From contig OY720635.1 of the NCBI GenBank assembly GCA_963169105.1, positions 157,929,645 through 157,993,644 on the forward strand: 64,000 nucleotides of DNA, given 5' to 3'. The stretch is from Ceriagrion tenellum (taxonomy: Eukaryota > Arthropoda > Insecta > Odonata > Coenagrionidae). Numbering within the stretch: position 1 is the stretch's first letter; each line of letters opens with the position of its first letter. The notes beneath the pieces were generated by a model. It did not search any database. It saw nothing but the letters and a program-made list of their open reading frames with translations, and was not told the origin of the DNA. Shown piece after piece: positions 1 through 10,783 of this stretch. The position numbers and the translations under genes were made by a program.

Positions 1-112
1 ACGTCGTCAGAGAAATTTTTCTCCTGAAATTTAGTTAAGAGGTTATGCCTATAATTTAATCTACGCTGTGATAGCGATTCCCATCCCAATTCTTCTAACA
101 ATTGCCAGAGCA
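1..112 (-). mobile_element. LINE family B (L2/CR1-like) 3' fragment, cut by window edge
   Basis: The first ~110 bases repeat, nearly base for base, the segments at about 34598-34700 and 36225-36325. In those longer copies the - strand encodes the C-terminal part of a CR1/L2-type reverse transcriptase ORF. Here only the same coding stretch is present, and the rest of the copy, including the 3' tail, lies to the left of the window. Assignment rests on comparison with the two internal copies. Confidence 0.6.
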
Positions 113-684
113 ATACCGTGAGCGCTCATTGACGCAAGGAGATTGGAAAGCACCCTATAAAACGCGGGGCATTTCGAGCGGGATGTGGCGTAGGTAAAAA
201 TGATAAGTTATTAAACTGATGCACAATTGGACTTTCTTTGGCTCTTGGGGGGCCCAATATGTTGACCGGCGCGATGAGATCACACGGCGAGGTCAGTGAT
301 CTTGCCCAAGGCCTAAATCGTTGGCTCTTCTCCCTTGACGGACCTCCGATTTTATTTTTTTGTGGCCTTCAGAGAAGTTTTTGCGAGTCATTTCCTGAGT
401 GATGAATGCTTCCGCTCCATCCCTTTATATCTTTGGAAACCATAGAGTCTCCGATCATGGATGTTACTCAGGTAGCGATTTGGAGGGTCGTGGTTTCTAA
501 ACGGGAAAATGTTTCTTTCCCGCATTGGTTAACATTCGTTGCATCCAAATACTACCAGTACTCTTAATTTGCTGGTTAGTGCTGAAGTAGTGGGAGTCCA
601 TAAAACACTTATTTGCCATATTTCAAGCTATCCGGGAGCAGCCATGGAGTTCCACTTTTACGGAGTCACCAGCAATGCACACAT

Positions 685-1024
685 GTGCGAATTTCCTCAG
701 AAAAAATCATCCGCCTTGACCGGGATTCGAACCCGGATTCCTCGATTTCCGGCCGAGTGCTTTAGCCAGTTAAGCTACCGAGGCGTCCTCTTCCCCTGTG
801 GATTTTTTGTGACCTTTAAGCGCTCAGTAGCGACTGATTGTTACATTGTATGTCCGGCAGTCGAGAACATCTAGTCCTGTAAAGGTCACAAAAAAATCTA
901 CGGGTGAAGAGGACGCCTCGGTATCTTAACTGGCTAAACCACTCGGCCGGAAATCGAGGGATCCGGGTTCGGTTCAAGGGGATCCGGGTTCAAGGCGGAT
1001 GATTTTTTCTCTGAAAATTCGCAC
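685..1024. repeat. Inverted pair of tRNA-derived SINE units (hairpin, 61-bp loop)
   Basis: Arms 685-818 and 880-1024 are reverse complements, apart from a ~16-bp duplication in the right arm. Each arm contains a tRNA-like body. On the - strand (712-785) it has a D-arm with GCTT/AAGC pairing, an anticodon arm with CTCGG/TCGAG, a T-arm CCGGG-TTCGAAT-CCCGG, and an oligo-T run just after it. The internal A-box-like (TAGCTTAACTGG) and B-box (GGTTCGAATCC) promoters are intact in the left arm and damaged in the right arm. A near-identical 18-base direct repeat, beginning CACTTATTTGCCAT, flanks the structure at 606-623 and 1022-1039. A third diverged copy of the unit is at 37645-37930, which shows this is a dispersed family and not a tRNA gene. 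Confidence 0.7.
712..785 (-). repeat. tRNA-like body of the left SINE arm (anticodon position reads GGA)
   Basis: It folds as a cloverleaf with a mismatched acceptor stem. The anticodon loop is CCGGAAA, so the residue before the anticodon is C where almost all tRNAs have U33. This argues for a SINE head and not a working serine tRNA. It is followed by a T6 run that could end Pol III transcription. Confidence 0.6.
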
Positions 1025-1039
1025 TTATTTGCCATGTTT

Positions 1040-1845
1040 TATCTGCAGTTCGATACTCTCCACGACGGCTCTATCATTGCGAACACTTTTCATTTGATTG
1101 AGTCAAAATAATTTGTGAATCGAATCTGTAATATAACTTTTGTTGCAATCCATCTTTTACTTGTTTCTTAGTAACTTGAAAAACTACCCTATGATGAATG
1201 ATTTACTTACATCTCCCAAGTTGATACTCAGTGATTAAATATTTTTTTTGCTCGAGAAATATTCGAAGAGTTTTAGATCATGTATTTTTTTCTTTATTTA
1301 GACAACATATACACTCCAATACAGTAGTCGCCATTGCTTATGTTTGCTTCCAGTGTTAATTTTGCTCTATAAATACCGTGTTCTCTTTAGTCGATTGTTT
1401 TTATACATATCAGCTGTTACTCCTGATGCTTACTCACAGAGTAAGTTTGGTTGGTTGGAGTTGATGAGACCTTAATGAGGATTTGAGTTTATACGAGAAC
1501 ATTTGGTAAAATCTCTACATTCGAGTCATTGGGAGAAAATGTCGGGACATTTTTTTCCATATCATATTTAGGAGTAAAACGTTTTCCTTCGACCTTATTA
1601 GGCATCGTGTATGGGTGTTTGAGGCCTAAATTCCGTGTTTTTCTAAAAAAACACCTACACCGAAGGATTTTTTTGCATATTTTACTTAAAATCCCATTTA
1701 CACTCATTTGTAATTTTTCAGTTATACCATTCTTGCTATTAGCGACACGTATTACTGAAACTTACTTTCAAGTTTTGAAGTTTAGTCCTTGGTGTGACAC
1801 TGATTATATAGAAGGAGAGCCTGCCTCAGAATATCACTGTAACTG
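1040..1845. other. No gene seen; AT-rich spacer
   Basis: Open frames here (for example 1529-1900 +) have no recognisable domain, low-complexity codon use and overlapping antisense frames. I see no repeat shared with the rest of the window. Confidence 0.5.
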
Positions 1846-3085
1846 CACATACATACATATCAATCACGCCGTTCTCTTCCGGGGTAGGCACAGTCACTAA
1901 GTTTCACTCCTAAATATATATTTGTACACCTAACTCAGCTTCAATAATTTCCTCCATACTGACCTATCCTTGCAAACGTCTTTCGCTTCATTTGCCCCCA
2001 TGCAATGCTCCATACACGCCCTCCTGTTTTTAAGACTCCTAATATTCCTCCTCCTAAGAATTTCCTCAACCACATTCAACCACAACTTTCTCGGTCTACC
2101 TCTACCTCTCGCACCATTCATTTCACTCTCATATATCTGTTTCGTTATTCGACTCTCATCCATTCTCTCAACATGGCCAAACCAACGAAGCACACTCCTT
2201 TCACATATGTCCATTACTGGTGCATCTAACCCACATTCATTTACTACTCACTCATTCCTGACCCTATACATCCTACTTTTGCCGCAAACACCCCTCAAAC
2301 TACTCATACCCATGGCGTTTACTCTACTCACATGTTTATCCTGACATACCCATGTTTTACTACCATACAACAACGTGGGAAGGAGTACACTTCTGTACAC
2401 GGCGATTTTCACTTCCTTAGACAGGCACTCATTCCTGTATATGCTCCACATGCTACCTACCACTTTCCTTCCAGCATTCGCATGTCTCTTTATCTCCTCA
2501 ACTATCCGTCTTCTTTCGTAAACATCTTACCTAAGTACACAAAATCATTCACTTGTTCAATTACTTCGCCATTCACCCTCATCGCACAGTTATTCTCCCC
2601 ATTCTCCATATCAAAAACTACAACTTTAGTCTTGCACGCATTTACCTTCAATTCCATTCTCTCCGTTGATTCACAAAACTTATCTAGGAGCTTCTGTAAT
2701 CCCTGTTGGTCCTCTGAGATCAAAACAGCATCATCCGCATATAGTAGAACTCGCACGTTTACATTTCCAATCAAAACACCGTCGATTTCACTACATGAAT
2801 TTCTAACACATTTATCCATAAATACATTAAACAGCCCTGGTGGCATTACGCATCCTTGCTTTACGCCATGTTTTATTACAAACCAATCACTCAGAACCCC
2901 GTTAACTCTCACCCTTGCATTAATATTATCATACATCGCCATCATAACATTCAATAACGGCCCATTCGCTCCATAGTCCTTCAAAACCTTCCACATCTTC
3001 CATAACTTCATTCTATTTACCCTGTCATAAGACTTCTCTAAATCAACAAATGCACGATACACTTTCTTTCGGACACCCATACATA
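1846..3085 (-). mobile_element. LINE family 1 (non-LTR retrotransposon), 5'-truncated RT fragment
   Basis: The - strand encodes the second half of a non-LTR reverse transcriptase. In order it shows an AFVDLEKSYDRVNR palm motif, HGVKQGC, the catalytic LLYADDAVLIS box, and a C-terminal region with YGSKTWVC, RWFGHVERMDESR and GRGRPRKLW, which typify the end of this LINE type. The frame is broken at about 2464-2501 and 2215-2247. The 3' end is marked by a short (ATGT)n tail, read as acatacatac at 1848. Two more copies share exactly this 3' end, at 14282 (-) and 31006-31372 (+). The 5' end stops near 3085, so endonuclease and N-terminal RT are missing. The clade is not certain. Confidence 0.8.
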
Positions 3086-3089
3086 TTTG

Positions 3090-5600
3090 CCAAATAATGC
3101 ATCTCCGAATATGTCGCTGATTCTACTCGTTGTTGGTTTTCCCGTAAAAAAAAGCCAACGCAATCAGTGGCGAAAATTAGTCAGCCAACAAAATCCAATA
3201 AATCCAAGAGGCACATTAATCCAGTTTTACCTTTACCCTAACCCGACGTCCACAAATGATTCGTGACCCTTGTGTCTGTAGCAATTGTGGCACATATTTT
3301 ACTCAGACTCGTGGTTCATTTTGGATGACCAAAAATTTATTTTGGTACAAAAATAGATTCCTGATTATCTTCAATGGATTGATTCTTTTTGGATAACATA
3401 TCTACCTTTTTCTGGTCGTATTCATTAATTGTTTATCTGACTCGTCATCACTCTTAACTTGACCGCTATTGCGCATTCAATATAATGTCATATCTCTCGT
3501 TACTGCGCTACAGGCATATCTCCTTATTTGGTAGATAACTCCTTTGCTTCAGGATCGAACTCCGCGCGTGTTCTGATGTGGCAAGTTTGATACCGCATTT
3601 TCTTGATTATCCAGGGAAATTTCATTACTTCAGCTACACCGTGATTAATTATCATTAGTTAAGTAGCAAAAAACAGCTTTCTGTGATCGAACGTTTCCTT
3701 TGTCTTGGTTTATCCGGGAACATATTCTGTGCCCTTAACATCACAGAGTTTACAGTTGGCCATATGGTGCGAGGCATCTGGGTGAAACTCGACACTTGAC
3801 CGCTTTTGACATTGACTTCCTCTTGTTTACTGTAATGAATTTATTTCCATCGATAAATATGGCTACAACATTTATTTGATTAGGAAATTTACTGACCAAC
3901 GTCATCCAGTAAATTCGGTCAGTGTATACATTTAAAAAAACTTTTATTAAACAGAAACAGTCATCACTTCAAAGTTAAAGCAAAAAAATACATGAGAATT
4001 CAGTCTTTACATATCATATGCCGCTTCCTGCAGCGTTTTTAACATACCATTTTTTTTATTTTAAGACAATACATTAGAAAATATTGTCATAAAATTAATT
4101 ATTATCAAGTAATTACACATTGTACAATCAAAATACATATTGTCATAGAAAAATATTTTAGAAAAATAATTAATAGATATTATAATTACAAAATTTTTCA
4201 TTGATTAATTAAAAGATTTAGGAAAATAACTTTATAAACAAATAATATTTACCAAAAAAAGCAAAGCATTTCATGTGATTTCATTTGCAATGTGCCTCAA
4301 CTGAAACCTTGAGTGAATTTCAGTGAATTTAATGTTGAACGACGGATGGGAACGATGACCACAACTCCGGATTGATAGGCGAACGCAGTATTCTGTGGAA
4401 GAAGGGCGACTTACAGGGGCGTGGATATTTAACAGTTTGAAAACCCGAGAACTGATGTTCAAGGGAGAGAGAGAGAGAGTGAGAGAATTGATTGAAGCCG
4501 GTGAGATATTTTTCCGTTGCCAATTGCAGAGTGCGAGTAAGTTGGACCTGTTATAGCGGGCTTTTAGAGGCCTTGAGAAAGTTAGGAGTGCTAATGAGCT
4601 GGGGCAGAGATCGCGAGTTAGGACAGCAGTGATATTTTTTTTTTAACTTCCAAAGATCGCTTCTTAGCCATGTCTTGACTTTTTTCCTCCACGGGCTACT
4701 CTCATGGGAGAGATAGGAAATCGCGAGTTCTGACTCTTGACTGTTCTGTTCAAGGCTGTGTCATTGTTATCAGCAGCGGAAATATAACCCAACGATACTT
4801 TTTCTACCCTCTGCCAACCGCTTTATCCTTCGTGAAAGCTCCACATGAAGGTGATTTGAGCGAGATTATAAAGTCCTTTATCGAGTTTAATTTTTTTCGA
4901 GTGCTGTAAGAAGCATGAAGCATATGTTGCTCTATTTATGACGGAAAAATATTGTTTTATATGACCTAAGCATCCAGTAATTTACTAAATATACATCGTT
5001 AAGTATTGAACTTGGCTCATTTATTTTCACAGCATACGCTAAAATCGCCTCAACCACCGGATTTTTTGGCGATTTTTTGGCGATTTTTTGAAAACAACTG
5101 CGGTGATCGACTTGTAAAAATAGTTGAGAATCAACAAAATCTAAACACTTTTTTTAATTTCTGACGAGACCCAAGCGCCGGAAATATCTCCTTTTTTTAA
5201 TTTAGTCTCTCTGGAATGCATGCCTGTTGCTATCTACAATTTTCACTGGAAAATGGTTGCTTAATGTTTCAAAAAGTGGTGTACGATAAGTGGTTGATAT
5301 TTCGGTATCATTAAAAACTTTAGACATTTTTATTTTTCATTTTGATCGGCCAAATGTAATGAATTTTATATGAATTAATATCTCGTTCAAACCTTCTGAA
5401 GTGGGACATTGCGGATCTTTTGGAGAGCTTAATGGCCAAAATTCATCTTCGCAGGTTTCCCCACAGGCCACCCGAGGATACGTTTTCCAACAAGGCGCAA
5501 AATTAAATATATAGTTGCTTTCGAGATTAACAGTTGCTTATGGGAAGGCTAACAAATGCCGTGCCGTCCCAAGCTATTTGTCGAACCGCGCGTTGATTTG
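3090..5600. other. Long stretch without a recognisable gene
   Basis: This is unique AT-rich DNA with short poly-A/T runs, especially at 4050-4260. A short GA run sits at about 4465-4480, and a 13-bp unit ending in gcgattttttg is repeated near 5066-5092. No domain, RNA gene or element boundary was seen. Confidence 0.5.
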
Positions 5601-5607
5601 AGATGTA

Positions 5608-5747
5608 CTACCTTGGCTTCTTCTTCCGGGCGAGAGTGATAACGTCGGTTCCTTTACTTTCAGCGACATTTCTATATTCCTCCACCACCTCCCATAAAAT
5701 CTTCTTCTCTGAGGTGATAAATTCATCATATGTCTGGATTGACTTCG
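5608..5747 (-). CDS. Unidentified protein-like open frame, possible terminal exon or fragment
   Basis: The - strand has about 46 codons with no ATG, ending in a stop at 5608-5610. The translation contains YDEFITSEKK, ILWEVVEEYRNVAES and ends in LARKKKPR. Its amino-acid make-up resembles real protein. A possible acceptor (AATCCAG) precedes the YDEF codons. I do not recognise the family, and no upstream exon was found. It may be a retrotransposon or pseudogene scrap. Confidence 0.22.
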
Positions 5748-6031
5748 CAGTTTATATTAACAGAGTTTCTTGCTTGGTTACGGTGAAAAATGAGCATCAA
5801 GAACCGTAAAAGGGTATTTTTCCCCGGGATTGTTGCCAACTCTCTTATCCAGGCGTCCCCTGACTGGGGATTCGTCAAAAATGAGGGTGCATATTTCGTC
5901 ACAATCTTTAAAACGGGAAGCACTCTCAACCAGTTGACATATTACTCTCTCATTTAAGCCAGTAGTAAATGGCAAAGAATTCCAAAGGTGCAGAAGAGTG
6001 GTCCGTGAAGGAAGGGGAAAAAGGACCCAGA

Positions 6032-6092
6032 TACATCTACATCTACGTAATACCCTGCGAGCTACCACGAGGGTGTGTGGCAGGGGGTGAAG
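6032..6092 (-). mobile_element. LINE 3' tail (CTACAT repeat plus conserved terminus)
   Basis: The stretch begins with CTACATCTACATCTACGTAA, then carries the conserved ACCCTGCGAGC and GTGTGTGGCAGGGGGTG blocks. These are the 3' terminus of the L2/CR1-like LINEs seen in full at 34109 and 35746, here on the - strand. The coding part is absent or unrecognisable. Confidence 0.6.
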
Positions 6093-6388
6093 ATAGGGTC
6101 TGTGTATCGCACTGCGCAGGGAACTCTTAGGTGTAACCTGGCCAGGAGATACCCAGGTAACCTCTGGGGATACGACTGTGAATACGGGCCCAAAATAAGG
6201 ATTCAATGGACCACGATTACCTAGTAGCCGCCCAGAGAGACTAGTCCCCTTTGCTTTTCCTACCACGTCAAGTGCCAGCCATCGGCGGCTAGGCTGGATA
6301 TGGATGGCCTTTCTAAATACGACGATTTCCATTCACTCTCCATAACACGTAACTGTTCTCTTATCCAGATAGCATCGCGGCGGCGCCA

Positions 6389-9300
6389 ATGGACTCGGGA
6401 GAGGCGCCGGCGCCGCAGCCGACGGCGACCGAGGACCCGTTCCCGATCATGCCCCGGGCGGACTGGGGCGCTCGCCCCCCCAAGGAACCTCCCCAACCCA
6501 TGGTGGAGGTGCCCACCCCTTACGTGGTCATCCACCACACCTACATCCCGCCCTACTGCAATTCGACGGAGGCGTGCCAGAGTGCCATGCGATCCATGCA
6601 GGACTTCCACCAGAACGACCGAGGCTGGAACGACATTGGATACAAGTGAGTGTGTCCCCACTGAACCTCTTTTTACACGCTGCGCAATGTTGCGCTTAAA
6701 AACAGAAAACGATCGTCGAGTGAAAAAGAAAACGACTACATCGCGTTGTGGCTACTATGTTACAGCCTCAAATAAAATTCGTGTCGTGGAACTGGAAAAT
6801 GGGAACACAATGAGTTCTGGTGAACTCAAGAAGTCGGCGACGTGAAATTTTTGATTCCTTAAATATTTTACCACGACGCGCTATGGTGAAGAGAAAACAT
6901 CACAACGCGTAAAAGAGGAGACTTATGAAATGCAAATACCTACCGTTTAAAGAGGTTTAATCATATAGAATTGAACTTGGTAGTGATTAAGATTTTAAGG
7001 TAAAATTTCTACCCCTTTTTCCCATTTTCTTATTTCTATCCTGTATTTTTTAATTAAGTACATATTTTTATGCTCAAATCGTATTACATCGCTATGCTTC
7101 AACCATTGTTACCATGCCTTCCAAACAAGCCATAGTTACCATCTAGAATTGTCTGGAGTTAAATGCATAGTAATCTCCTGATCAGCTTCAACGTAACAGT
7201 CTATGGTATCATCATATTTTCATTAAGAATGTAAGTTATTGAATCTTTAAAGTCATTTCATAACCCTGGTTTGGCATATTTTGTTTCGGCCTGATGACTG
7301 ATTGAGTTTATTTTTTAAAAAGTGAGCAAAACTCCAGAAACCATCGTCCTCATGAATGGAGTGCATTTTTATCGGTAACCATTGTCTTGCACGTGTACCT
7401 ATGTTTTCAATTGCCAAATGCCTCTTCGTTTCCTCGACTGTTGTCCTAATGGAAGTGTGTTTTTCCTCGTCTCCCTGTCGAAATATCCAGCTTCTGCATC
7501 GGAGGCGATGGCTTGACGATGGAGGGCCGCGGCTGGGACGCCGTCGGTGCTCACGCACCAAAGTACAACACCCGCAGCATCGGCATCTGTCTCATCGGGG
7601 ACTTCAGGGGTGAGTCGCCGTTTCTCGGGGTGGCCGGCGGTGGAAAGAGAAACCAACTCATGAAGCCGTTTTACACGAGGCCCTTAATTGCACAATTTGG
7701 TGTACGGAGATTATGATAACGTGGGCACGGAATCAAGGCCGTTTTACACGCGGCATTTTATTGTACAATCTGATGCATGTAAGGGTGCGCACTGAAAATT
7801 GCGTGCAAGTGTGAAAATCGGTGAACAATTTGAATGCATGCGCGAATGCGTAAACGAGAGATGGGAAAAATAGCCCCCCTGCCCTAATGCCGCGCCCGCA
7901 TTCCTGCATCTTTGAAACACATGCCACTTCAAATTGCGCGATTAAGTGCCTCGTATAATACGGTCTTCAGAACAGAGGCTATTTTCTTATACACTTTAAT
8001 GTATTTGCGCATGTATTCTAGCAATTCCCCGCTTTGCACGACGCAATTTCTAATGCGCATCCATGCATACACCAGACTGCACCATTAAGAGCCTCTTTGT
8101 CAAAAGACCGTTTGGTGTGTTGTATTACTGCATCATAAGCGAGTGCGTTTGAGTTCTAATGTCCATAACTCTCATTCATAACGTTATTCCGGGGCTTTCC
8201 ATTCGCTGTAATGAGTTACTCACTATACAGGAAAATAGCGCACTTGCTTTCTATTTGTTTCAAACCCTGCGCACTTAAAAAAAAACAGATCGGCATAAGA
8301 TATTATGAGCTCGAGTGCGCAGCGTTGTGGAAGAAAGTGAGTTAGATAATCACACTCAAGACTGCTGAATGGTCTGAGTTTTTTACTGGGGAACTTATGA
8401 AGAAGGATTTTTCTCGGGTGTTTCATCAGATTAGAGGCTCCATATCAGGAGTCTGGGACATCTCTGCGCAGCCGTCTCGGCGCAGGGACTTTTCGGCGCA
8501 GCCGCCTTTTAGGTAACCATGACTCGGCTAACGACTGATCTAAAACCGAAGGGTACGCAGCTTCAAAAACAAGGGTGCACCACATTTACATTTCAGCTAT
8601 TTATATCCATTTCCGGACATTTATATCCATTTCTGTCCATTACTATCCATTTCTGTCCATTTCTGTATATTTCTGTCCATTTCGATCCATTTCTGTCCAT
8701 TTCTATCCATTTCTATCCATACCTAACCATTTCTGTCCATTTCTAACCATTTCCATCCTTTTCTGTCCATTTCCGACCATTTGTATCAATTTGTGTCCAT
8801 TACTGTCTACTTCTATCCATTTCTAACCATTTCTGTCCATTTCTATCCATTTCTGTCCATTTCGCGACCATTTCTCCACCAGCGTGCGCCATTTCTCAGA
8901 GTCGCATACCCCTCGTCTAAAAATTTTAAAAGTACTCTAAAAGCCTTAGATGAGTAAAGAAATGTTTTTTCTGCAATAAAATATGTGAATGTGAGAAAAA
9001 TTAAGATCAGCAATATTCACAAACTCTACTCTGGGAATTCTAGCGTTCCATCTATATCTACATCTATGCCAATGTGAAAAATTATGTTAGTACTACGTGG
9101 AAGATTGAGAAACAAGATCTGGGAAGAAATCAGCTAATCAGCTGCTCTACCTGTCGACTAACCTACTTCAAAGTCTCATTGGCCGATATTATGTTCTCTT
9201 ATTAATCGCGGGAAAAAAATAGCGCACTTGCTTTCTATTTGTTTCAAACCCTGCGCACTATAAAAAAACAGATCGGCATTAGATATTATGAGCTTGAGAG

Positions 9301-10783
9301 TGCAGCGTTGTGGAAGAAAGTGAGTTAGATAATCACACTCAAGACTGCTGAATGGTCTTGATTTTTTTACTGGGGAACCTCTGAAGACTGATTTTTCTCT
9401 GGCGTTTCATCAGATTAGAGGCTCCATATCAGGAGTCTGGGACATCTCTGCGCAGCCGTCTCGGCGCAAGCCGCCTTGGCGTTGGGACGTTTCGGTGCAG
9501 CCGGCCTCTTTTTTTTTAAACCTCTCTGTTCTGAAGTCTGTTTCCCAAATTATATTCTCTCATAACACTAAGCCCGAGGCCAACGGATGAATGCTGCCGA
9601 TGAGATACGGGAGAGGCATAAAGAAACATTCACCACTTTCAAATCCCATCCACCCTTATTTTTGAATAGCGGGATATCTTGTCTGGGAAGTCGGATGGTG
9701 AAGGGCTTTTACTGGAGAATAAAGATGATTGAGTGGTTAAGACGTGAGTCTCATTCACGAGACTCCTGATCCCTCGATGAGAACCGGTGGACCCACGGCC
9801 GTGTCGAACTAAAAAAGAAACTGGTACGGAGGCTTCAGCGGTGATTTATTGAGTTCAGATTATTTGGGTTTTTCCCGCGATGCTTCATTTTAACGGACAA
9901 CAGCTGTAACGTCAGCGAAACTGTTGTCCGTTAAAATGAAGCAACGCGGGAAAAACCCGAATAATCTGAAATTAAAAAAGAAATTGGCATCACGGATGTA
10001 TGTTTACAAATATCCCTTAATTAAGGTGAATAATTTGAGATATTTTGTTCATAATGCTTCCTCCTCGCGTGGGTATGAATCTACATCTACATACTACCCC
10101 GCAAGCCGCCGCATGGGCGTGTGGCAAGGGGTGGTAGGTCACCAGCCATGAAAAGATGTAAGTTTTTGGGATGTGTAATGGTGACATGTAGTATGGGAGT
10201 GTATTTGGAGATCAGTTTTTATTGTGGTCGCTTATTGTGCACGGAAAGAACGAGTTTTTGTACCTATCTGTTCGGCAGAGTATCTCTCTTATTATATCGC
10301 ATCTGTCAGACCTAGAAATGTAGTGAGGTGTCATGATAATATTCTCTGTGTCCCTCTGAAAAATATCAGTTCTGAATTTATCAAGCAGCCTAAGCCTAGC
10401 GTGCAGCCTCCGAGTATCTATGGGCTCCCACCTTAATCCCTCTAACAGTTGTATAACACTGTATGTTCGTTCGTAGCAGTTTTTAACGAAGCCTGCTGCT
10501 TTTCAATGAGCGTCTTATAATTTCATAAAGACCCTTCCGTTGTCTAATGTTTCCTATTTGGTCCACAGAGGTGATGCCTGACGACGGGATGCTGGAGGCG
10601 ACGCATCACTTGATCTCCCGGGGCATATCCATGGGGAAGATCGGCGCCAACTACACGCTACTGGGCCACCGGCAGGTCAGGGACACCGAGTGCCCGGGTC
10701 AGATGCTGTTCGACGAGATACAGAAGTGGCCGCACTGGGGTCAGCCGGATCCCAACGACCAGAAGCCCAAAACCACCGCGTAG
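6389..10783 (+). CDS. PGRP-LB: Peptidoglycan recognition protein, PGRP-LB-like N-acetylmuramoyl-L-alanine amidase
   Basis: Coding exons are 6389-6645, 7491-7609 and 10569-10783 (GT-AG, phases 2 and 1), giving 196 aa. The protein is a single PGRP/T7-lysozyme-like amidase-2 domain (about residues 22-182). It contains RADWGARPPK, PYVVIHHTYIP, DFHQNDRGWNDIGYN, GAHAPKYN, IGICLIGDFR and LLGHRQVRDTECPG. The Zn ligands of catalytic PGRPs are all present (H49, H159, C167), as is the catalytic Tyr (Y85), so it should cleave the amide bond between the sugar and the stem peptide. Family knowledge: PGRP-LB enzymes scavenge DAP-type peptidoglycan and damp IMD signalling. The DFHQ..RGWNDIGY and GHRQVRDTECPG blocks match the Drosophila PGRP-LB type. 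No signal peptide or membrane segment is seen from M1. An acceptor at 6367-6368 lies just upstream of the ATG, and the frame is open back to it, so an upstream exon could add a leader. Intron 2 (2,959 bp) is full of repeats. Confidence 0.93.
7665..8100. mobile_element. Two nested related MITEs in PGRP intron 2
   Basis: The inner element (7735-7967) has terminal inverted repeats starting AAGGCCGTTTTACACGCGGC, and ends in a diverged reverse complement finishing in ACGGTCTT. A second left end of the same family begins at 7665 (GCCGTTTTACACGAGGC), and a matching right end lies at about 8065-8100. This gives one MITE inside another. No coding capacity is present, and a clear target duplication could not be fixed. 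Confidence 0.5.
8231..8500. repeat. Direct repeat, left copy (PGRP intron 2)
   Basis: About 260 bases starting AATAGCGCACTTGCTTTC and ending near TCTGCGCAGCCGTCTCGGCG recur at 9214-9480 with only scattered substitutions and small indels. The copies are about 980 bp apart, in the same orientation. Confidence 0.8.
8586..8875. repeat. 12-bp minisatellite, unit like CCATTTCTGTCC
   Basis: About 24 imperfect units of period 12, with variation mostly at two positions (TCTGTCC, TCTATCC, TCTAACC). The repeat makes long spurious frames rich in FYPFLSISVHF-type repeats on the + strand. It lies between the two copies of the 260-bp direct repeat. Confidence 0.9.
9214..9480. repeat. Direct repeat, right copy (PGRP intron 2)
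   Basis: This is the partner of the copy at 8231. Both copies share the same 3' continuation (GGGAC-TTTCGG-GCAGCCG). It could be one arm of a segmental duplication, or an independent insertion of a short mobile element. No TG...CA LTR ends are obvious. Confidence 0.8.
9854..9970. repeat. Near-perfect 50-bp inverted repeat (foldback) with 17-bp loop
   Basis: Arms 9854-9903 and 9921-9970 differ at only two positions. A 14-base direct repeat, AAAAAAGAAAYTGG, lies outside the arms (about 9813 and 9975). The arm end resembles that of the foldback at 28726-28906 (CCGCG ... CATTTT ... GGACAAC), suggesting a common family. Confidence 0.85.
10078..10440 (-). mobile_element. LINE family A (CR1-like) 3' fragment in PGRP intron 2
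   Basis: On the - strand this matches the 3' end of the long copy at 22126-23562. It carries the last ~60 codons of the RT ORF (around LEPLENRRLHARIRLLDKF in the long copy) and the untranslated terminus, ending in a CTACATCTACATAC tail at 10080. It is a typical 5'-truncated LINE insertion. Confidence 0.8.

Noticed and set aside
712..785. Functional tRNA-Ser(GGA)
   Set aside because: Cloverleaf and Pol III boxes are present, but the acceptor stem is mismatched, U33 is replaced by C, and two more diverged copies share non-tRNA flanks. This is a SINE.
1970..2976. + strand frames of 124 and 214 aa
   Set aside because: They are antisense to the LINE reverse transcriptase, which explains every conserved motif on the - strand.
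8519..8826. ORFs of 75 and 83 aa rich in SISVHFYPF repeats
   Set aside because: They are translations of the 12-bp minisatellite, with no start context or conservation expected.
8586..8875. CRISPR-like array
   Set aside because: Period 12 with no spacers, in a eukaryotic intron. It is a minisatellite.
9728..9815. tRNA-Leu/Ser-like sequence (GAGTGGTTAAGACGTGAG)
   Set aside because: Only the A-box side and one hairpin resemble a tRNA. The B-box and T-arm are not recognisable and the acceptor does not pair.
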